NCBI GenBank assembly: GCA_026027325.1
Contig: JAMSLZ010000001.1
Location: 4,464,001-4,528,000, forward strand
Length of the DNA stretch: 64,000 bases
Origin: Actinomucor elegans
Taxonomy: Eukaryota; Mucoromycota; Mucoromycetes; Mucorales; Mucoraceae
Reading direction: 5' to 3'
The notes under the pieces were generated by a model. It was given only the letters and a program-made list of their open reading frames with translations. It was not told the DNA's origin and searched no databases. Positions within the stretch are counted from its first letter, which is position 1. Every line of letters starts with the position of its first letter. Below, piece by piece: positions 45,782 through 58,534 of this stretch. Made by a program: the position numbers and the translations under genes.

Positions 45782-46346
45782 ACTCGAAACTTACAATACT
45801 TTAAATCTCCCTCACCAAATTGTCCTCTCTGTTCATCTTACACTCCAACTAGAGAAACATTAGATCACTTTATTTTCGAATGCCCACTCAAATATCATGT
45901 CTGGCAAACCATCTATTACGCCTATATCCGGCACTCTCTTCCCTCCCCACTACCCAACAGGATCACTCTATTCTCATTTTGCCTACTATTACACCTTTCA
46001 TTCCCGACTGTTCATCGAACATCCCATCCACTATTCCCCAAAATCACTTCACACCAAATCTTCGTATGTACTCTTCAGTGCGTTTGGCGGGCGCATTGGC
46101 GATTTGTTTTTGATGATATTCCTTTTCATCCCTCAACAGTACTCAAATCAATAGCACGGCTTCTTATCCAGCTTGACTCGAACTACGGCCATCAATAGGT
46201 ACTCTCCTTATGAAACCACCAATTCTTTCCATTCATTTAATTGTCAACTTATTTTAATATTATTATACCAGTCTTTTATTCCTCTCGCACCTGACGTTTA
46301 GAGGACCTAAATAAAAATGGTGCTCGCTCCCTTACAAAAAAAAAAA
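45782..46346 (+). mobile_element. 5'-truncated non-LTR retrotransposon 3' end
   Basis: An uninterrupted 138-codon frame (45782-46195, stop 46196-46198) encodes the C-terminal zinc-binding region typical of LINE reverse transcriptases: CPLCSSYTPTRETLDHFIFE then CPLKYHVW, a C-x2-C-x11-H-x4-C pattern. It continues to CVWRAHWRFVFDDIPF. About 140 bp of 3' untranslated sequence follows and ends in an A11 run (46336-46346), as expected for target-primed reverse transcription with 5' truncation. The lack of stops suggests a fairly recent insertion. Confidence 0.75.
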
Positions 46347-47329
46347 CTTTAAATCATGACTTCTTGACAAAGCCAAACAGAACAAAAACAAAATTTATAG
46401 CTTAAACTATCCAAGCAATAGCATAATTCTGAGTAAGTGAATAGCGACCCTAGACTATTACTACTAAAAAAAATCCATTTTAACCTTATTGCGATTGGAA
46501 AATCAAACATTCTACTGCATTACCATTAAGACAATGTATAAAAGTATAATTGTTTTGGTCAATCAGATCTTTAGATTTATTAAAAAAACAAATAAAACAA
46601 AACAAAGCTGCAGTTTCAATGAATGCTCTTGTTTCCTGTATCCTTTGACCAGCTGAGAAATTGGGTCAGGATCAGCAAAGTTTAAGTCTTTATTTATTTT
46701 TTTCCTATGGTAGCCTTGGTCAAATTTATTGATGAAAATGTAACAGTTTAGAGCAATAGAATAATAATAATGTCATATTTGGTGTTCATTTGAAGCCTTC
46801 AATTGGTACTCATACTTGGTTTTTAAGATTTGAAATGCTTTCATTGAAGCAGTGATAGGAGGCAATGTGTGCTTCTGATTCTTCTAGGGTATCATATTTT
46901 GATGTAGACATCAGGTCTTCATTAGCTTATTTAATAATAAGAGAAATATCAGCAGCATGAGAAAAAGTATTTAACTACGCGCTCTTTTTTTTTCGATTTC
47001 TTGACTGTATCAACTGTAGAGGCCGACAAAGGTTTAAAAGCTATATAAAAAATCGATATAAAAATTGATCCTTTCTTTAACACTTGTCAAAAGTATGAAT
47101 GGAATAGTTTCAAGTATGAAAGCACTGCTTTTGTCAATTGAGGTAATTGCCCTTAATAAAGCTAGTTTTTGAGGGTTGTTCAGAAATATAACGATCGCTC
47201 GAGCATTTTAAACTAAATAAATAAAAAATGGTTTTAAAATATCAAAGCCTATAATACGCCTGAATAAAAATGCATTTATCGGGGTTTAAAGACATAATTT
47301 TGAGTTTTTATCTTTCGGAATTCTCATTT

Positions 47330-47370
47330 CTTGACCGATCTCTGTCATATGTCGCAACTGCTGCCAATTA
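47330..47370 (-). repeat. dispersed degenerate repeat, copy
   Basis: Read on the minus strand it gives TTGCGACATATGACAGAGAT then CGGTCAAGAAATG, matching the core of the family. Confidence 0.45.
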
Positions 47371-47500
47371 CATGGTTATAATGAAGCACTGTATCTACTA
47401 GAACTATCCTTTGAAGAAACTACAAGGAATCTATATATATATATATAGTATTTGAAAGACTAACCATAAAATACATAGGTTTCACGTAAACTAGTAGTAA

Positions 47501-47580
47501 ATCAATAGATCTACAAATCTCTTAGTCGATCTCGGTCCAATTGTGCTTTTAATGAATCTAAAATATTCAAAATGAGCTAT
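47501..47580 (-). repeat. dispersed degenerate repeat, copy
   Basis: On the minus strand: GGACCGAGATCGACTAAGAG then ATTTGTAGATCTATTGAT, closely matching the copy at 3.6 kb. Confidence 0.5.
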
Positions 47581-48070
47581 TAAAACGATTAAAAGCTTTG
47601 TTTTATTAAAACAATACAAGCATATTTCATTTAAAAATAGCTGAAGACAAGTTGTATTATGCATTCTCGTACAATTTAAATCTATTGATACTTAGATCTC
47701 CAGATCTATTTCAATCAAAAAGGTATATTAGATCAGTGAAGCAGACTTGACATGATCTGCTTTATCAAATAAGGCTCAATTTAGAGAGAGTAAACCACAA
47801 TATTATATTCTTTGTAAGCATATGCGTATGTTACAGGTTATATTCTTCATAGGCTGAATATCTTTTTTTATCTCTTCAAGGTCCAGATAGATTATCAAAT
47901 ATATCTTTGCCAAGCCCCATTTTTCACGCTTTAATTGTTTTGTTGAGACTCTATACATCGTGGTGAACGTTAAATATAACTGAATACATGATTATTAATG
48001 TTGTACATTGTATTAGATAAATGTTTTATTATAGAAAAGTATGTCAGATGCCGCGGCAAAATTGAACAGT

Positions 48071-49604
48071 TTAGAGACAGAGACCTTGGTTGATATCGTA
48101 GTAGCTACAATATGACAAAAAAATTAGTGAGGACTTTTAGTTTCGATTGCATGTTTATGACTTACGACAAGTGATCAATGATAGTGGTGAAAGGAACAAT
48201 GGTATTAGAACACAAATCAGACTCGATAGTTTGAGTACAGATTTCTAAAGAAAAAGAAATAAGTAACTGGTTTCGCTTTGAATGTTTCAAGGAGTGTGGT
48301 GAATACTTACGAACGCTACCAGGGGATTTGATCCAAGCTTCAACACCAGGATGAAGGTAGCCAACGGCTTGAGGAGGAAGATGGGGGACAACTGTATAAG
48401 CGTGTTAAGATGTATATTCTGAGTTCTGTCTATAATTCACTTACCATCTCTTTGATTAACGGAGCGATAGTAAGGGATTTTAGTAGAATCAACGTAATAA
48501 GCAAAAGCTGGATTTCCCACACGAGGAGAACCGATAGTCCAAATAGACAAGTTCTTGGGTGACATTCTAGAGTCACGTTGGTAAAGGTCCATACCAGCAA
48601 TCAAAGCTTGAGCACCACCAAGTGAGTGACTATGTTAGCAATAATAATCAGTTTATGTTCTCAATAGTATTGCGGATGAAACTTACCCGACTACAGTAAC
48701 TTTATAACCGGGGAAAGCAGTGATTTGATCTTGCATGATAGGGAAGAATGAACGAACAACTTCATTATAAGAATTCAAAAAACCTATATCATATATGATA
48801 TGAGTAAACTTTTTTTAAAGGGAGCAACGTAGTATGTGATTTAAATTGTAGTACTACCTCTGTGGACCTTGGCACCCTTGACGTTGGGATAACTGGTTAA
48901 ATCAAATTGAATATCCTAATAGTAGATGATGAGTTTTATGAAACATTGATTATCGCTGTCTCTTTTCTTACAGTAATAGCGTTTCTGATAGAATTAGTGC
49001 CACGGAAGACAAGGTAAAGGACCTTTTCCTTATCACTTCTCATAATAAAACCATTGGTATCAGAGACGAGGGAAGTGAAAGTATAGATGAGCTTGCCATC
49101 AGGGACCCACTTGAGACATTGCTTGCATTTCCAGTTATTAGCAGGTACGACATCGCGACAGTAACCAGCTGCAGCAAGACCAGCGTACTTGGTGAACTCT
49201 TTGATTTGAGCAGTAGAAGCTTTAACCACGAGAACATCTTTGGGATAAGCAGCAAGAGGAGGAGGGTTAGGAGGAAGCTCCATAGTCATGCCACCGACAG
49301 TTTCAATATCAGCACGCTTGGTAAAGTTATAGGAACCTCCATGCTCAGCGTACCATTGAGTGTTTTTGGCAATGAATTCAGATTCAATGTCAAAATCTCC
49401 AGGGTTTTTGCCTTTGGGAGATGGCTTGGTTCGACTGGTGATTAAAGGAGGAAGCACATAATCAGTATCACTAACTGTGCTGTTGACAGAGGTAGCATTA
49501 GTATGGAGAGTGGTAGCAGGAGCAGCTTGAGAGAGGCCAACTATTAAAGAAGAGACTACGAGGATGAGATTGACACCTTGGGAGATTGAAGTGAATGAAA
49601 CCAT
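48071..49604 (-). CDS. prepro-lipase of the Rhizopus/Rhizomucor family (array copy 2)
   Basis: Secreted triacylglycerol lipase. Seven exons, 5' to 3': 49604-48972, 48915-48858, 48783-48687, 48629-48445, 48391-48311, 48244-48166 and 48104-48071, giving 388 residues. The signal peptide is MVSFTSISQGVNLILVVSSL with cleavage near SQAA. The pro-region ends at the KR of NFTKRADIE, before VGGMTMELP. Landmarks are EFTKYAGLAAAGYCRDV, NWKCKQC, SLVSDTNGF and LVFRGTNSIRNAIT. The triad is Ser265 in GHSLGGAQ, Asp324 in RDVVPH and His376 in IIDHLSYYDIN. The C-terminus GLCL matches Rhizopus lipases. Exon boundaries and phases are identical to those of copies 1 and 3. Exon 5 is 81 nt here and in copy 3 but 78 nt in copy 1. 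Confidence 0.96.
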
Positions 49605-51800
49605 TATTAATTGAAATGACTATTTGGAAGGGGAGTAAGGAAAGCTGAAGGGGCCAGGAAGTGGGTAGCCAGTAAAGATGATGCCAGAAAAAAAAGAGCA
49701 CTTGAACTCTTCAGTATATATACTGTCAATTGGCCAGACATGTAACTTGTGAAATAAAGTGTTATAGTGACACTGGATACTGTGCTTAGCCTCTGATCCT
49801 ATTGTGTGTATATTTCACATGTTCTCTTATCACCTTTACAATTTATGCTTGCATTCAATATCAACATTGACGAATAGCATTCCATATTGTAAGCTATATT
49901 TACTGTTTGTTATCTGAAGGGTGCTCTTTGTACAACTAGCAATGCTTGTCATTAGATAGCGGGAGCATTTATCGAATGCTATTTTAACGTACATAAGCGT
50001 ACAAACATTGAACTTTTTTTCCTAGATACACAAGATTTCAACCTGTTGAGTTTTCTGTGCCTATAGTTGAATGATTATTGAGTTATATTTAGTTTTTTTA
50101 AAAAAAGAGGCGCTGTCTTTATCAAGGTGCATATGCTTTAGTCAGTCAACTCTTATAGATCACGATTATTTCTTGACATGTTTACTATGACATGTTTCAA
50201 GGGCAGTTTAGAAGAAGGGTCTACAAGTGTCAAATAACAAACCCTTCTTTTTTTGAAGTGAAAAATGGGATCAGCTGCATTCTGAGAACGCGCTCTGAAA
50301 TTATTGGAGTTAGATCGTTATGGAATTGATTGTTACACGGATACCGAGAAACCGCACTACATCAAATATGCAAGCGTGAAATAAAAGCTCTTTTTTTTTT
50401 GACTAAATGCGGTGTAACAGTTACAATTGCCTCTTTATTTGGTAGAGTATACTACCATCTATATATTTAACAAGAGAATGAGTATTGAATAGAGAGATCT
50501 GAAGCGTTGATGGAGAGATAAGCATTCTTGAATGGCACCACTACACGTTACACTTTGAAATCCAAACCAATAGGGTAAAAGTTGGAAGAAGAGCCATGAA
50601 ATAGGGATATAATAGGGTAAGCTTTAATTCAACAAACATGCGATGAAAGCATTGGTTCATTAAATAACACTTTGCCAATTATATTCATGTCTCTATAGTT
50701 CGATTGAACATTACTTCTAATCACCAACGTATGTTTAGAATGAGCTATACTGTATCTTCTAGATTCATTATTTGACTGAAATACATTACTTTATTTTTTA
50801 TGTATATACTGCAAATTACAGGCTTTTGTTGTGAATTTTATTGAATGATCAACAGATATTTTATCCAATCTCTTTTTTTTTTTTCGCATTCGAAGACTAA
50901 TACATGCTTAGAATGAGCAGCTGAATCTATTATAGCCATTCTTTAAATGTCTTTCAATATACTATATTCACCAATAATTAACGTGCAGATGATATTCATT
51001 TCACATAATTGACGTGTAGTGATCAATAGATCCCTCCAATGATTTTACGACTGATCAGTGAGTAGTACCCAAAAAATACCGCATTTATTATAGCTATTAT
51101 TTAACTACAGATGGGTTCTTCAAATTTTATACAGGGTATAGAAGATGCATTATTAATAGTAACATCTCGTCAAGTATACAAAACTGAATAATGCTCTTGT
51201 AGTGCTGAACAACGGTAAAATGGCGAATATAATTGAACACTGAGTGGCAGACACCATATATAGGGTCGCCATGTAGCTTATTTTTCCATAGAGGGGACAT
51301 CACCAAGAAAGAGCGCGAGAAAATAAAAAGAAATGACCAAAAACATTACCAATGCCGAATTCGGAGGTACAAGCATGCTAGTTTGCGAGTGAGAAGGAAG
51401 AAGCTTCATGTAAAAGAACACAGAAACATTATCAGCATAGCAATAACCCTGAGTAGCCTATAATATAACCGTTTTGGTCAGACTCATATTAGATCAAGCA
51501 ACGAAGATTACCAACAAACAGGTATCTATAACCATTCAATAACGTAAGCAGATGCTAGATATCGGTATATAAAAGTATGGGTGACTGAAGTAACACCTGT
51601 GTTGCTTGCCTTACTTTGATTAAAAAAGACCTTTCACTAGATATAGCATAAACTAGAGACTACATTATCTCAGTATATTATTATAATATATATTTCTGAT
51701 ACATTTATTATAGTAGAACAAAATAGCCACATTTTGGTTACTTAATAATAATAGTTTTGATTGATTAAAAAGTATATAAAGTCCAGAAGTATGAAGTGAC
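49605..51800. other. intergenic region between lipase array copies 2 and 3
   Basis: It contains a TATATATA (49715-49722) upstream of copy 2. The rest is AT-rich without a supportable gene. A 76-codon basic frame at 51.23-51.46 kb is probably spurious. Near 50.73 and 50.91 kb short TTAGAATGAGC segments resemble the left part of the dispersed repeat. Confidence 0.5.
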
Positions 51801-53325
51801 TTAGAGACATAAGCCTTCATTAATACCGTAGTAACTACAGTAATAAAATTGAGATTTGTCAGCTATTCGAATTTGAAGAGCAATGGAAATATTCATATAC
51901 AACTTACGTCAAATGATCTGTGAAGCTAGTAAAGGGTACGATTGAATTAGAGCACGACCCCGTTTCAATTTGGGAATTACAGATTTCTATATGTTCGTAG
52001 ATTCAATGAGTATCATATAATTGGCCAAATTAAAGATATCAAAACTTACGGACGTGGGTAGATGTTCTAGCCCATGCTTCTACACCAGCATGAAGATAAC
52101 CAAAAGCTTGAGGTGGCACATGAGGAACAACTACATAATTTCATGTATTAGTTTATTTGGTGCGCAATAATACTCATATATAAACTTACTGTCTCTGTCG
52201 TTCACAGAACGAGAAAAGGGAAGGTCGGTAGAGTCAACATAATATGCAAATGTTGGGTTACCAACACGAGGAGCACCTACAGTGAAAATACTCAAGTTAT
52301 TAGGACCAATTCTTTTATCACGTTGATAAAGATCCAATGCAGCAAGAAGAGCTTGAGCACCACCTAAAGAGTGGCTACCGTATACAAATATATAGTTAAT
52401 AAGCAATAAATATCCACACGGATTCTATAGAGCGTACCCAGTAACAATGATTTTATAAGTAGGGAAAGCAGTGAGTTCATCTTGAATTACAGGAAAATAT
52501 TTGTTTACGACTTCTTTGTAGGATGCCAAGAAACCTAAGACATTATTGTGTTAATTGATATATAGGGCTTCAGGTTTCTACCACAGCACTACCTTTATGC
52601 ACTTTTGCTCCAGCGACTGGTGCGTAATCCGTCAAATCAAAAACTAGATCCTAATAACAAAGAACAACAAAAAAAAGAGAGCACGTAAGATATAATATAT
52701 ATTTTAATGGTTAACTACTTACAGTGATAGCACTTCGAATAGAGTTTGTGCCACGGAACACTAGGTAAATGGTTTTTTGTGAATCACTTCTCAGGACAAA
52801 GCCATTGGTGTCGGTGATCAAAGAGGTAAATGTTTTGATAAGTTGGCCATCGGGAGCATATTTTTGACATTGGGTGCAGTCCCAATTAGTACCCGGCACT
52901 ACATCTCGACAGTAGGCAGTTGCAGCAATGCCTGCGTATTTTTTGAATTCAGCGATTTCGCTAGCGCTGGCAATATACACAGAACCTTCAGCGGGCTCAG
53001 GAGGAGTAGGTGGAGCATCGGCGGGAAGATCCATAGTCATACCGCCAACTAGTTCCCCATCGCGCTTGCCAATCTTAACCTTACCGCCATGCTCTCTATA
53101 CCATTTCAGGTTTTTGGCAATGTTATCTTTCTCCTTGTTGTGATTTACAGCGGGTACTTTGGGCGCAATAACACGATCAGAGATGATGGGAGGAAGAGTA
53201 AAAGACACCAAGTCGGTTAAAGTTCTGTTGCCAGCAACAGGAGCAGCTTCAGAAGTACTCATCATTAAGCATGATGCGATAATTAAGTACTGTACTGCTT
53301 GAGGAATTGATGCGAATGAGACCAT
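51801..53325 (-). CDS. prepro-lipase of the Rhizopus/Rhizomucor family (array copy 3)
   Basis: Secreted triacylglycerol lipase. Seven exons, 5' to 3': 53325-52723, 52650-52593, 52534-52438, 52374-52190, 52130-52050, 51986-51908 and 51834-51801, giving 378 residues. The signal peptide ends near TSEAAP. The pro-region is shorter than in copies 1 and 2 and ends at KR in KIGKRDGELVGGMTM. Landmarks are EFKKYAGIAATAYCRDV, GTNWDCTQC, SLITDTNGF and LVFRGTNSIRSAIT. The triad is Ser255 in GHSLGGAQ, Asp314 in RDIVPH and His366 in FTDHLTYYGIN. The C-terminal GLCL is conserved. TATATAAA lies 55 bp upstream on the coding strand (53380-53387). Confidence 0.96.
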
Positions 53326-54504
53326 TTGAAAATATTGGATGATTGGATTGAAGAAGGATCCATTGCAAATGCTACAGCTTTTATATACTTTTGTATCTAC
53401 AACCTGTCAAATTCACAAAGAAATGCATATGGATGAAATACATTGTAGGCATGTATCCATGTGAACAAAGCAAAATACCAAAAACCTGGGGAAAACTCGA
53501 TCATTGTTGTATGGTTACATTTCTCCTTCATCGTACAAAATCGATACAAGCGGAAGACATGTGTTTTTCTCATCTAGCTTTTACCGAGTTGCATTAGAAT
53601 ACCCATACTGTATGAGTTCGCCGTGTTTGAGTAACAATACTTGTTGGAAGATTAAAGTCCAAACAGGTTATGTCCGGTGCAGGAGAACATGTTGATGAGT
53701 GTAGAATGTTTCATCTGGAAACTGTCTTCTGTTCATTAATGAAGATATAGTATCTTCTTGCCAAGCATCAGAAGTAAATTGATCATTAGGTATAACGAAA
53801 TTGATTAAAAAATTTGGTTTTGTTAGTCACATTGTATTCGTAAAGAACTCACGCAGTAATGCCTGATGTTAAATCCTCCATGTTTCCTAACTATGTAGTG
53901 GAACGATCACTTTATTAAACTTTGTCACACTATTTGGATGTAGCATTTTACAGTCATCATTCAGAAGTTTACCGCATAATATATCATGCGTTTAAGTTCG
54001 ACTTTCTTTGATATGTTCTTTACAGCCGCGGATTGCCTAGCTGCATCAAATAGCTTCCTTCCTGAAAACCTAAAACTATTTTAATAATATATTACTGAAC
54101 CAGTTTACCACTGTTCATATTTAACGGATGTGTATCTTGGATGCTCTGTTAATTACAGTTATATATTTGCTTGGTGCATCCTGTATGGCAATTGTTAAGG
54201 CCATCAGCTTATGAAATAGGAACGATAAAGTGTATTTTCGATCCACGCTTTAATTACTCGTGCAACAAATCTTATTCACAATCCAGGAACTGCTTAAATC
54301 TCAGGAACGTATTTTTTGTAACACAGAGTTAAAAAACTAAATAGTTTTTATTATAAGCCAGCTACATACACACCAACAGACTTAGGGGTTGATGATTATC
54401 ATCGTCGATACGAGTAAATCATAAGCTCGGTTAGCTTTCGTGCCTTTCACGCGCTTTCCTGGTATTCTAAAAGATGCAGCAAGTTATTTTTAATAAAAAT
54501 TATA

Positions 54505-54560
54505 ACTAAAATGCGACATTAAACCGAAGCCAATGGAGATTAATCATATCTAGATTATAT
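54505..54560 (+). repeat. dispersed degenerate repeat, copy
   Basis: It contains ATGCGACATTAAACCGAAGC and GGAGATTAATC, a shortened version of the family core. Confidence 0.45.
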
Positions 54561-54660
54561 AAAAGACATGTCCTTTACAGCAAACCTCTAAAATAAAGCA
54601 TACTCAATAAACTTTAATAAAATGATAGATACAGTGAATGCAATTTTTTATTTTAAATAA

Positions 54661-54720
54661 GCACTAGCTATTAGATGCGACATTAGATCAGAATCAATTG
54701 AAAAATGTAGAGATGTCGAA
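54661..54720 (+). repeat. dispersed degenerate repeat, copy
   Basis: It contains CTATTAGATGCGACATTAG and ATCAGAATCAATTG; a second direct copy 150 bp from the preceding one. Confidence 0.45.
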
Positions 54721-55650
54721 AAAATGGAAATCTTCAAAGGTATACCTCGTCCACAATTACCTCTTTGTGTAGCACAATAATTTTTTTTTTTTGAGATTAC
54801 TTATTAATAACTATGCAGATTATATGCAAGATCTTGCAAATCAACTCTTTTTATGCAAAAAAGCATTGTATTCTATTTTTTTTCAATTCAGAAGGACGTA
54901 CTTGACGAAAAGATAAGTTTTTCTTTTTTAAAAAATGTGTATTTCCTAAGATAAAAACGCAACACAGAAATATACTTATATAGTTTTAAGATATTCATTC
55001 TACTTAAACTATTACCAGAGAATCCGACTAAGCGCTGTATTCCTTGCTCTACCAAAAAATAAGTTTTAGAAAGTTGAATCTAAGCGTATGACATTATGAC
55101 ATTTCAACAAGAAAAAAAAAAGATCGAATTCATTCATTCACTAGAAATTATATTGGGGGGGGGGGAGGGAAGTAACGAAGCCTCTTTAGTAAGATTTTGC
55201 TAGAATGTAACTATTCTTGGTATGAATGCATCCTAGTAAAGTTACCAAAATAGGTATACTCGTATTATATATTCTAGATATGGCAATCTTAGTTAGAACA
55301 TATCATCGAACGCATTTATGGAATTGCACATTATTGGTATCTGATATCCTACTAATAGCATCACTTTCTTGAAGAAGCATTGAGCGTTTTCTTGCAAATG
55401 GGAAAATAGTGCTCTAGGTTTGGGTCAGACTTAAAAGGGTTTTCACATTCCATTGAGCTCAGTATCTCTGAATATAATAAACAAGCTGTTAACTTTGCGT
55501 ATTTTTATTAGAAATATGCTATAATATTTCTACATTTCTCAACCGACCTTAATTTTATGTCACGTCTGCAATCATCATCTGACTGGAGTACAATGAGTAT
55601 GCTGCATTTTCATTGGCTTTAAAGTATATACACCTTATGCAATCTAAATC

Positions 55651-55735
55651 TAACAACTGATAGATCTCGCGACCAATCTTCATTAACTGCCTCGTCAAAT
55701 AAATAGCACATGTTTGGAATGAACAGCTAGATTCG
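55651..55735 (-). repeat. dispersed degenerate repeat, copy next to foldback element
   Basis: On the minus strand: GAAGATTGGTCGCGAGATCT and, on its far side, CTGTTCATTCCAAACATG. It lies immediately left of the foldback element. Confidence 0.4.
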
Positions 55736-55793
55736 CTAAACTTTTTATTATATTGAGATACTGTGGATATATTATGTTGGGATGGCACTATTA

Positions 55794-56103
55794 GGACTGC
55801 AAAATCTGATTGTGAAGGGATTCAAACTAAATCGAGTTTTAATAATGCTGTCTAATATATTGACGAAATATAATACATGTAGACGTAAAAAATAAATAAA
55901 AAAGAGCCAAGGGATTCTACAAGAAATATGCCTCAGGATTAAGTAAGCAATTTTGAGTTCTTACCTATAATTTTAAATAATAACCATGATGATTTTCAGT
56001 GGGTCACTGGCCTCTTTACCTTTTTAACATTTGAATTCAATCGGATTCAACCTTTTATCATATTCTTACTAGACATTTATTTATCTTTATTAATTTTCTT
56101 AGC

Positions 56104-56135
<32 letters not shown>

Positions 56136-56225
56136 TCTACATGTATTATACTTCGTCAATACATTAGACAACATTATTAAAACTCGATTTAGTTGGAATC
56201 CCTTCACAATCAGATTTTGCAGTCC
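55794..56225. mobile_element. foldback/MITE-like element with 97-bp terminal inverted repeats
   Basis: The left arm 55794-55890 and right arm 56129-56225 are reverse complements with five mismatches in about 97 bp. Both ends begin GGACTGCAAAATCTGATTGT when read inward. Similarity fades gradually for a further 20 bp or so outside. The 238-bp centre is AT-rich, codes for nothing and includes a T run of about 27 nt beside the right arm. The structure is that of a non-autonomous DNA transposon. A clear target-site duplication is not visible. Confidence 0.8.
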
Positions 56226-56294
56226 AAATAGCATCACCTATCATGTTATTAGCGATATGCTAAAGATGAAGGTTCATACAGATTATTAAATCTA

Positions 56295-56345
56295 ATGATC
56301 AATAGATCTTTTTACCGATCTTAGTCAAATTTTGCATTTGATAAA
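56295..56345 (-). repeat. dispersed degenerate repeat, copy
   Basis: On the minus strand: AAATTTGACTAAGATCGG then TAAAAAGATCTATTGATCAT, resembling the copy at 23.2 kb. It lies just right of the foldback element. Confidence 0.45.
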
Positions 56346-58534
56346 TGTTCTATATACTTAGAGCGACTTCCTACATTTATAAAATTAGATTTTTGTAATT
56401 AAGTTCTTTGTTGAGAGAATGAAGGCTATGTGTTAGCTAATATTCTTCCCAGCCCCCTAAGGCTTCTATTCCTAACTAAACTTCGGATAAACTATTGCTT
56501 GTCGAACCGAGAATCTTCTTTATGTTCACGTTCTTATTAAAACTGTTGTTTAAATTCCCTGAATTTCTTGAGTCAGTGATATAATATGATGTAAATACTT
56601 CCTTGCTAGGCCATTCGAATTAGAAATAGACTATATAGCTGATAATAATAGCTTTCATGTGGAGAAAGTATTATGACACCAAGAATTCATTATGCAAATA
56701 TCAAGACAAACCTTATTTGTGTTTCTCGCGGAATAATACGAGATCGCTTCTAATCAATATGACTCCACTTTTCTGACTTTTTCAAATCAAAATGCAGTAT
56801 GTATAGACTTGTTTTCCACGTTTTTGCCGCTCTTTGGATATACGAACTAATAAAATGTCCCCCTCGTAACTTACACATGGTATTTGTTTGCTTGGATATC
56901 CCTGGGATATATAGTCATTTGGCATCAGACTATATATTGAGAATAGTGCAATGTAGGAAATGCCTTAAAGGACACCAATAATCATTTGTGCTTATTTCAA
57001 TACACGGTGAATCAAGTTCAATTTATGACTAGCTTTGGGAGTAACACCTTTTATTTTTCCAATAAACAGCTTGTAATTGAAACAGTAAGCGAATAGGTTT
57101 ATTTTTGTACAATGAGCAGCTGATATAATTCGTTAAATTTAGCTAGATAAAAGACTACGCACTCTTGTATAATTATTTCATTCGATATGGAGCAGGCTTT
57201 GAATAATGATTGGTCGCGAAACACGTATATTGAATAGTCAAATGATTATACATCACTAAGCTTCATGCAGTCCATTTGGCAGTATCTAGATTCATTGCTT
57301 CAAGTATAACATGAGTTCTTTAACCGTTATATACCATATTACCGAGAAGTATATCAATGAATGCTTTTTAGATCAAGTTTACGTCTTAGTTGTTTCACTT
57401 ACATGTAACTAAATCTCCTTAATATATGCTAGTCAGGCAATCTATCCCCAGGGTTTCTAACTGATGCGGATCAGAATAGGACAATAATGCATTATAGAAT
57501 TCCTTGGGATTACAGATCTGTAGCACATTATAAGTATAATAGACACTAAAACAATGCTTAAAAGATTAAGGCATAATGCGAATCTTGACCTATTGTTGGA
57601 ATCACAATACCGGCTAACAGGATCGTAAAGTTAAATAGCCCTATTAATCTTATCCTGGGATATCCTGAAAACCCTCCTTTCTAATTGCATATGTTAGTAA
57701 ATCTGCACTTTCTTGTTAATATCAACTATTGGTAAGAGTCCATCGAAACCTGACCCTGCATAGATTGGTTTTCCAGCGTTGTACCTATGGTACATTAATA
57801 AGATTGAAAAGTAGGGTTAGGACACTACGTAATATTCCGTTTTAACGGCTCTTATGCGTCATTAAGTAGTAAGAGAGTGAGTCGAGACTCTGGAAAAGGC
57901 TTATATGAATATTAATGCACACCAGACTAATGATTATAGACAAGGATTGGTTCTTATCATTGAATATAAACCTGTATTATGTTTATACAGTATTGTTATT
58001 GCAGTTTTATCTTTACCATGTGCAAAATCAATTGTAAGCTATTGGCTTTTTTTTCATAGCAAATAATTATAGCGAAATGATGGTTTACTATCGTTCATCT
58101 ATCAATGTAAGCTATTTGAAATTGTTTTGTCTAGTCAAATTGGCTAGTAGGCACGTCATACTATAATGATAATTGATGTTACAACTGGAAAGCACATACT
58201 CATGACAATCTAAAACAAGGTCCCATAGTTTTTAGTCTGATGTATAGAGTTGCATAAATCACAGACTATCGAGAGTTTGAATATGGCTAATATAGCGCAA
58301 GAAAACAGCGATAGAGCAATAACGGACCGTGTACATTTAGATGTAACTATACCTTACCTGTTGTTTTAAAGACATATTCGACCTCTCCTAATAATTAGGC
58401 GGCCCCTGCTTAACCTAAATTCTTACATATTATATCCTATTCTTTTCTAATAGAGTATAAATAAGAGTAGCCTTTCTTCTTTGCATATATTTCTTTTTGT
58501 AAACTTCCTTCATAAAAAAAATCTCATAGACAAT

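Larger units (their letters stand above)
43850..48070. other. intergenic region in the lipase array with retrotransposon end
   Basis: 4.2 kb between array copies 1 and 2. It holds the promoter of copy 1 (TATATATA at 43929-43936), dispersed-repeat copies near 45.45, 47.34 and 47.54 kb, and the 3' end of a non-LTR retrotransposon at 45.8-46.35 kb. No cellular gene is supported. Confidence 0.55.
53326..58534. other. 5.2-kb gene-free region with a foldback element
   Basis: No gene recognised. Contents are four dispersed-repeat copies (54.5, 54.7, 55.7 and 56.3 kb), a foldback element at 55.8-56.2 kb whose interior includes a T run of about 27 nt, a G9 run near 55.16 kb (rare in this AT-rich DNA) and, at the right end, the sulfate transporter promoter. 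Open frames are short and of no recognisable family. Confidence 0.6.

Noticed and set aside
45008..50377. Shared 15-mer CAAATATGCAAGCGT upstream of lipase copies 1 and 2
   Set aside because: Distances to the genes differ by about 400 bp, flanks do not align, and one such match is expected by chance in AT-rich DNA of this size.
51233..51463. 76-codon basic open frame between lipase copies 2 and 3
   Set aside because: It looked briefly like a transposase remnant, but no helix-turn-helix or catalytic pattern can be made out.
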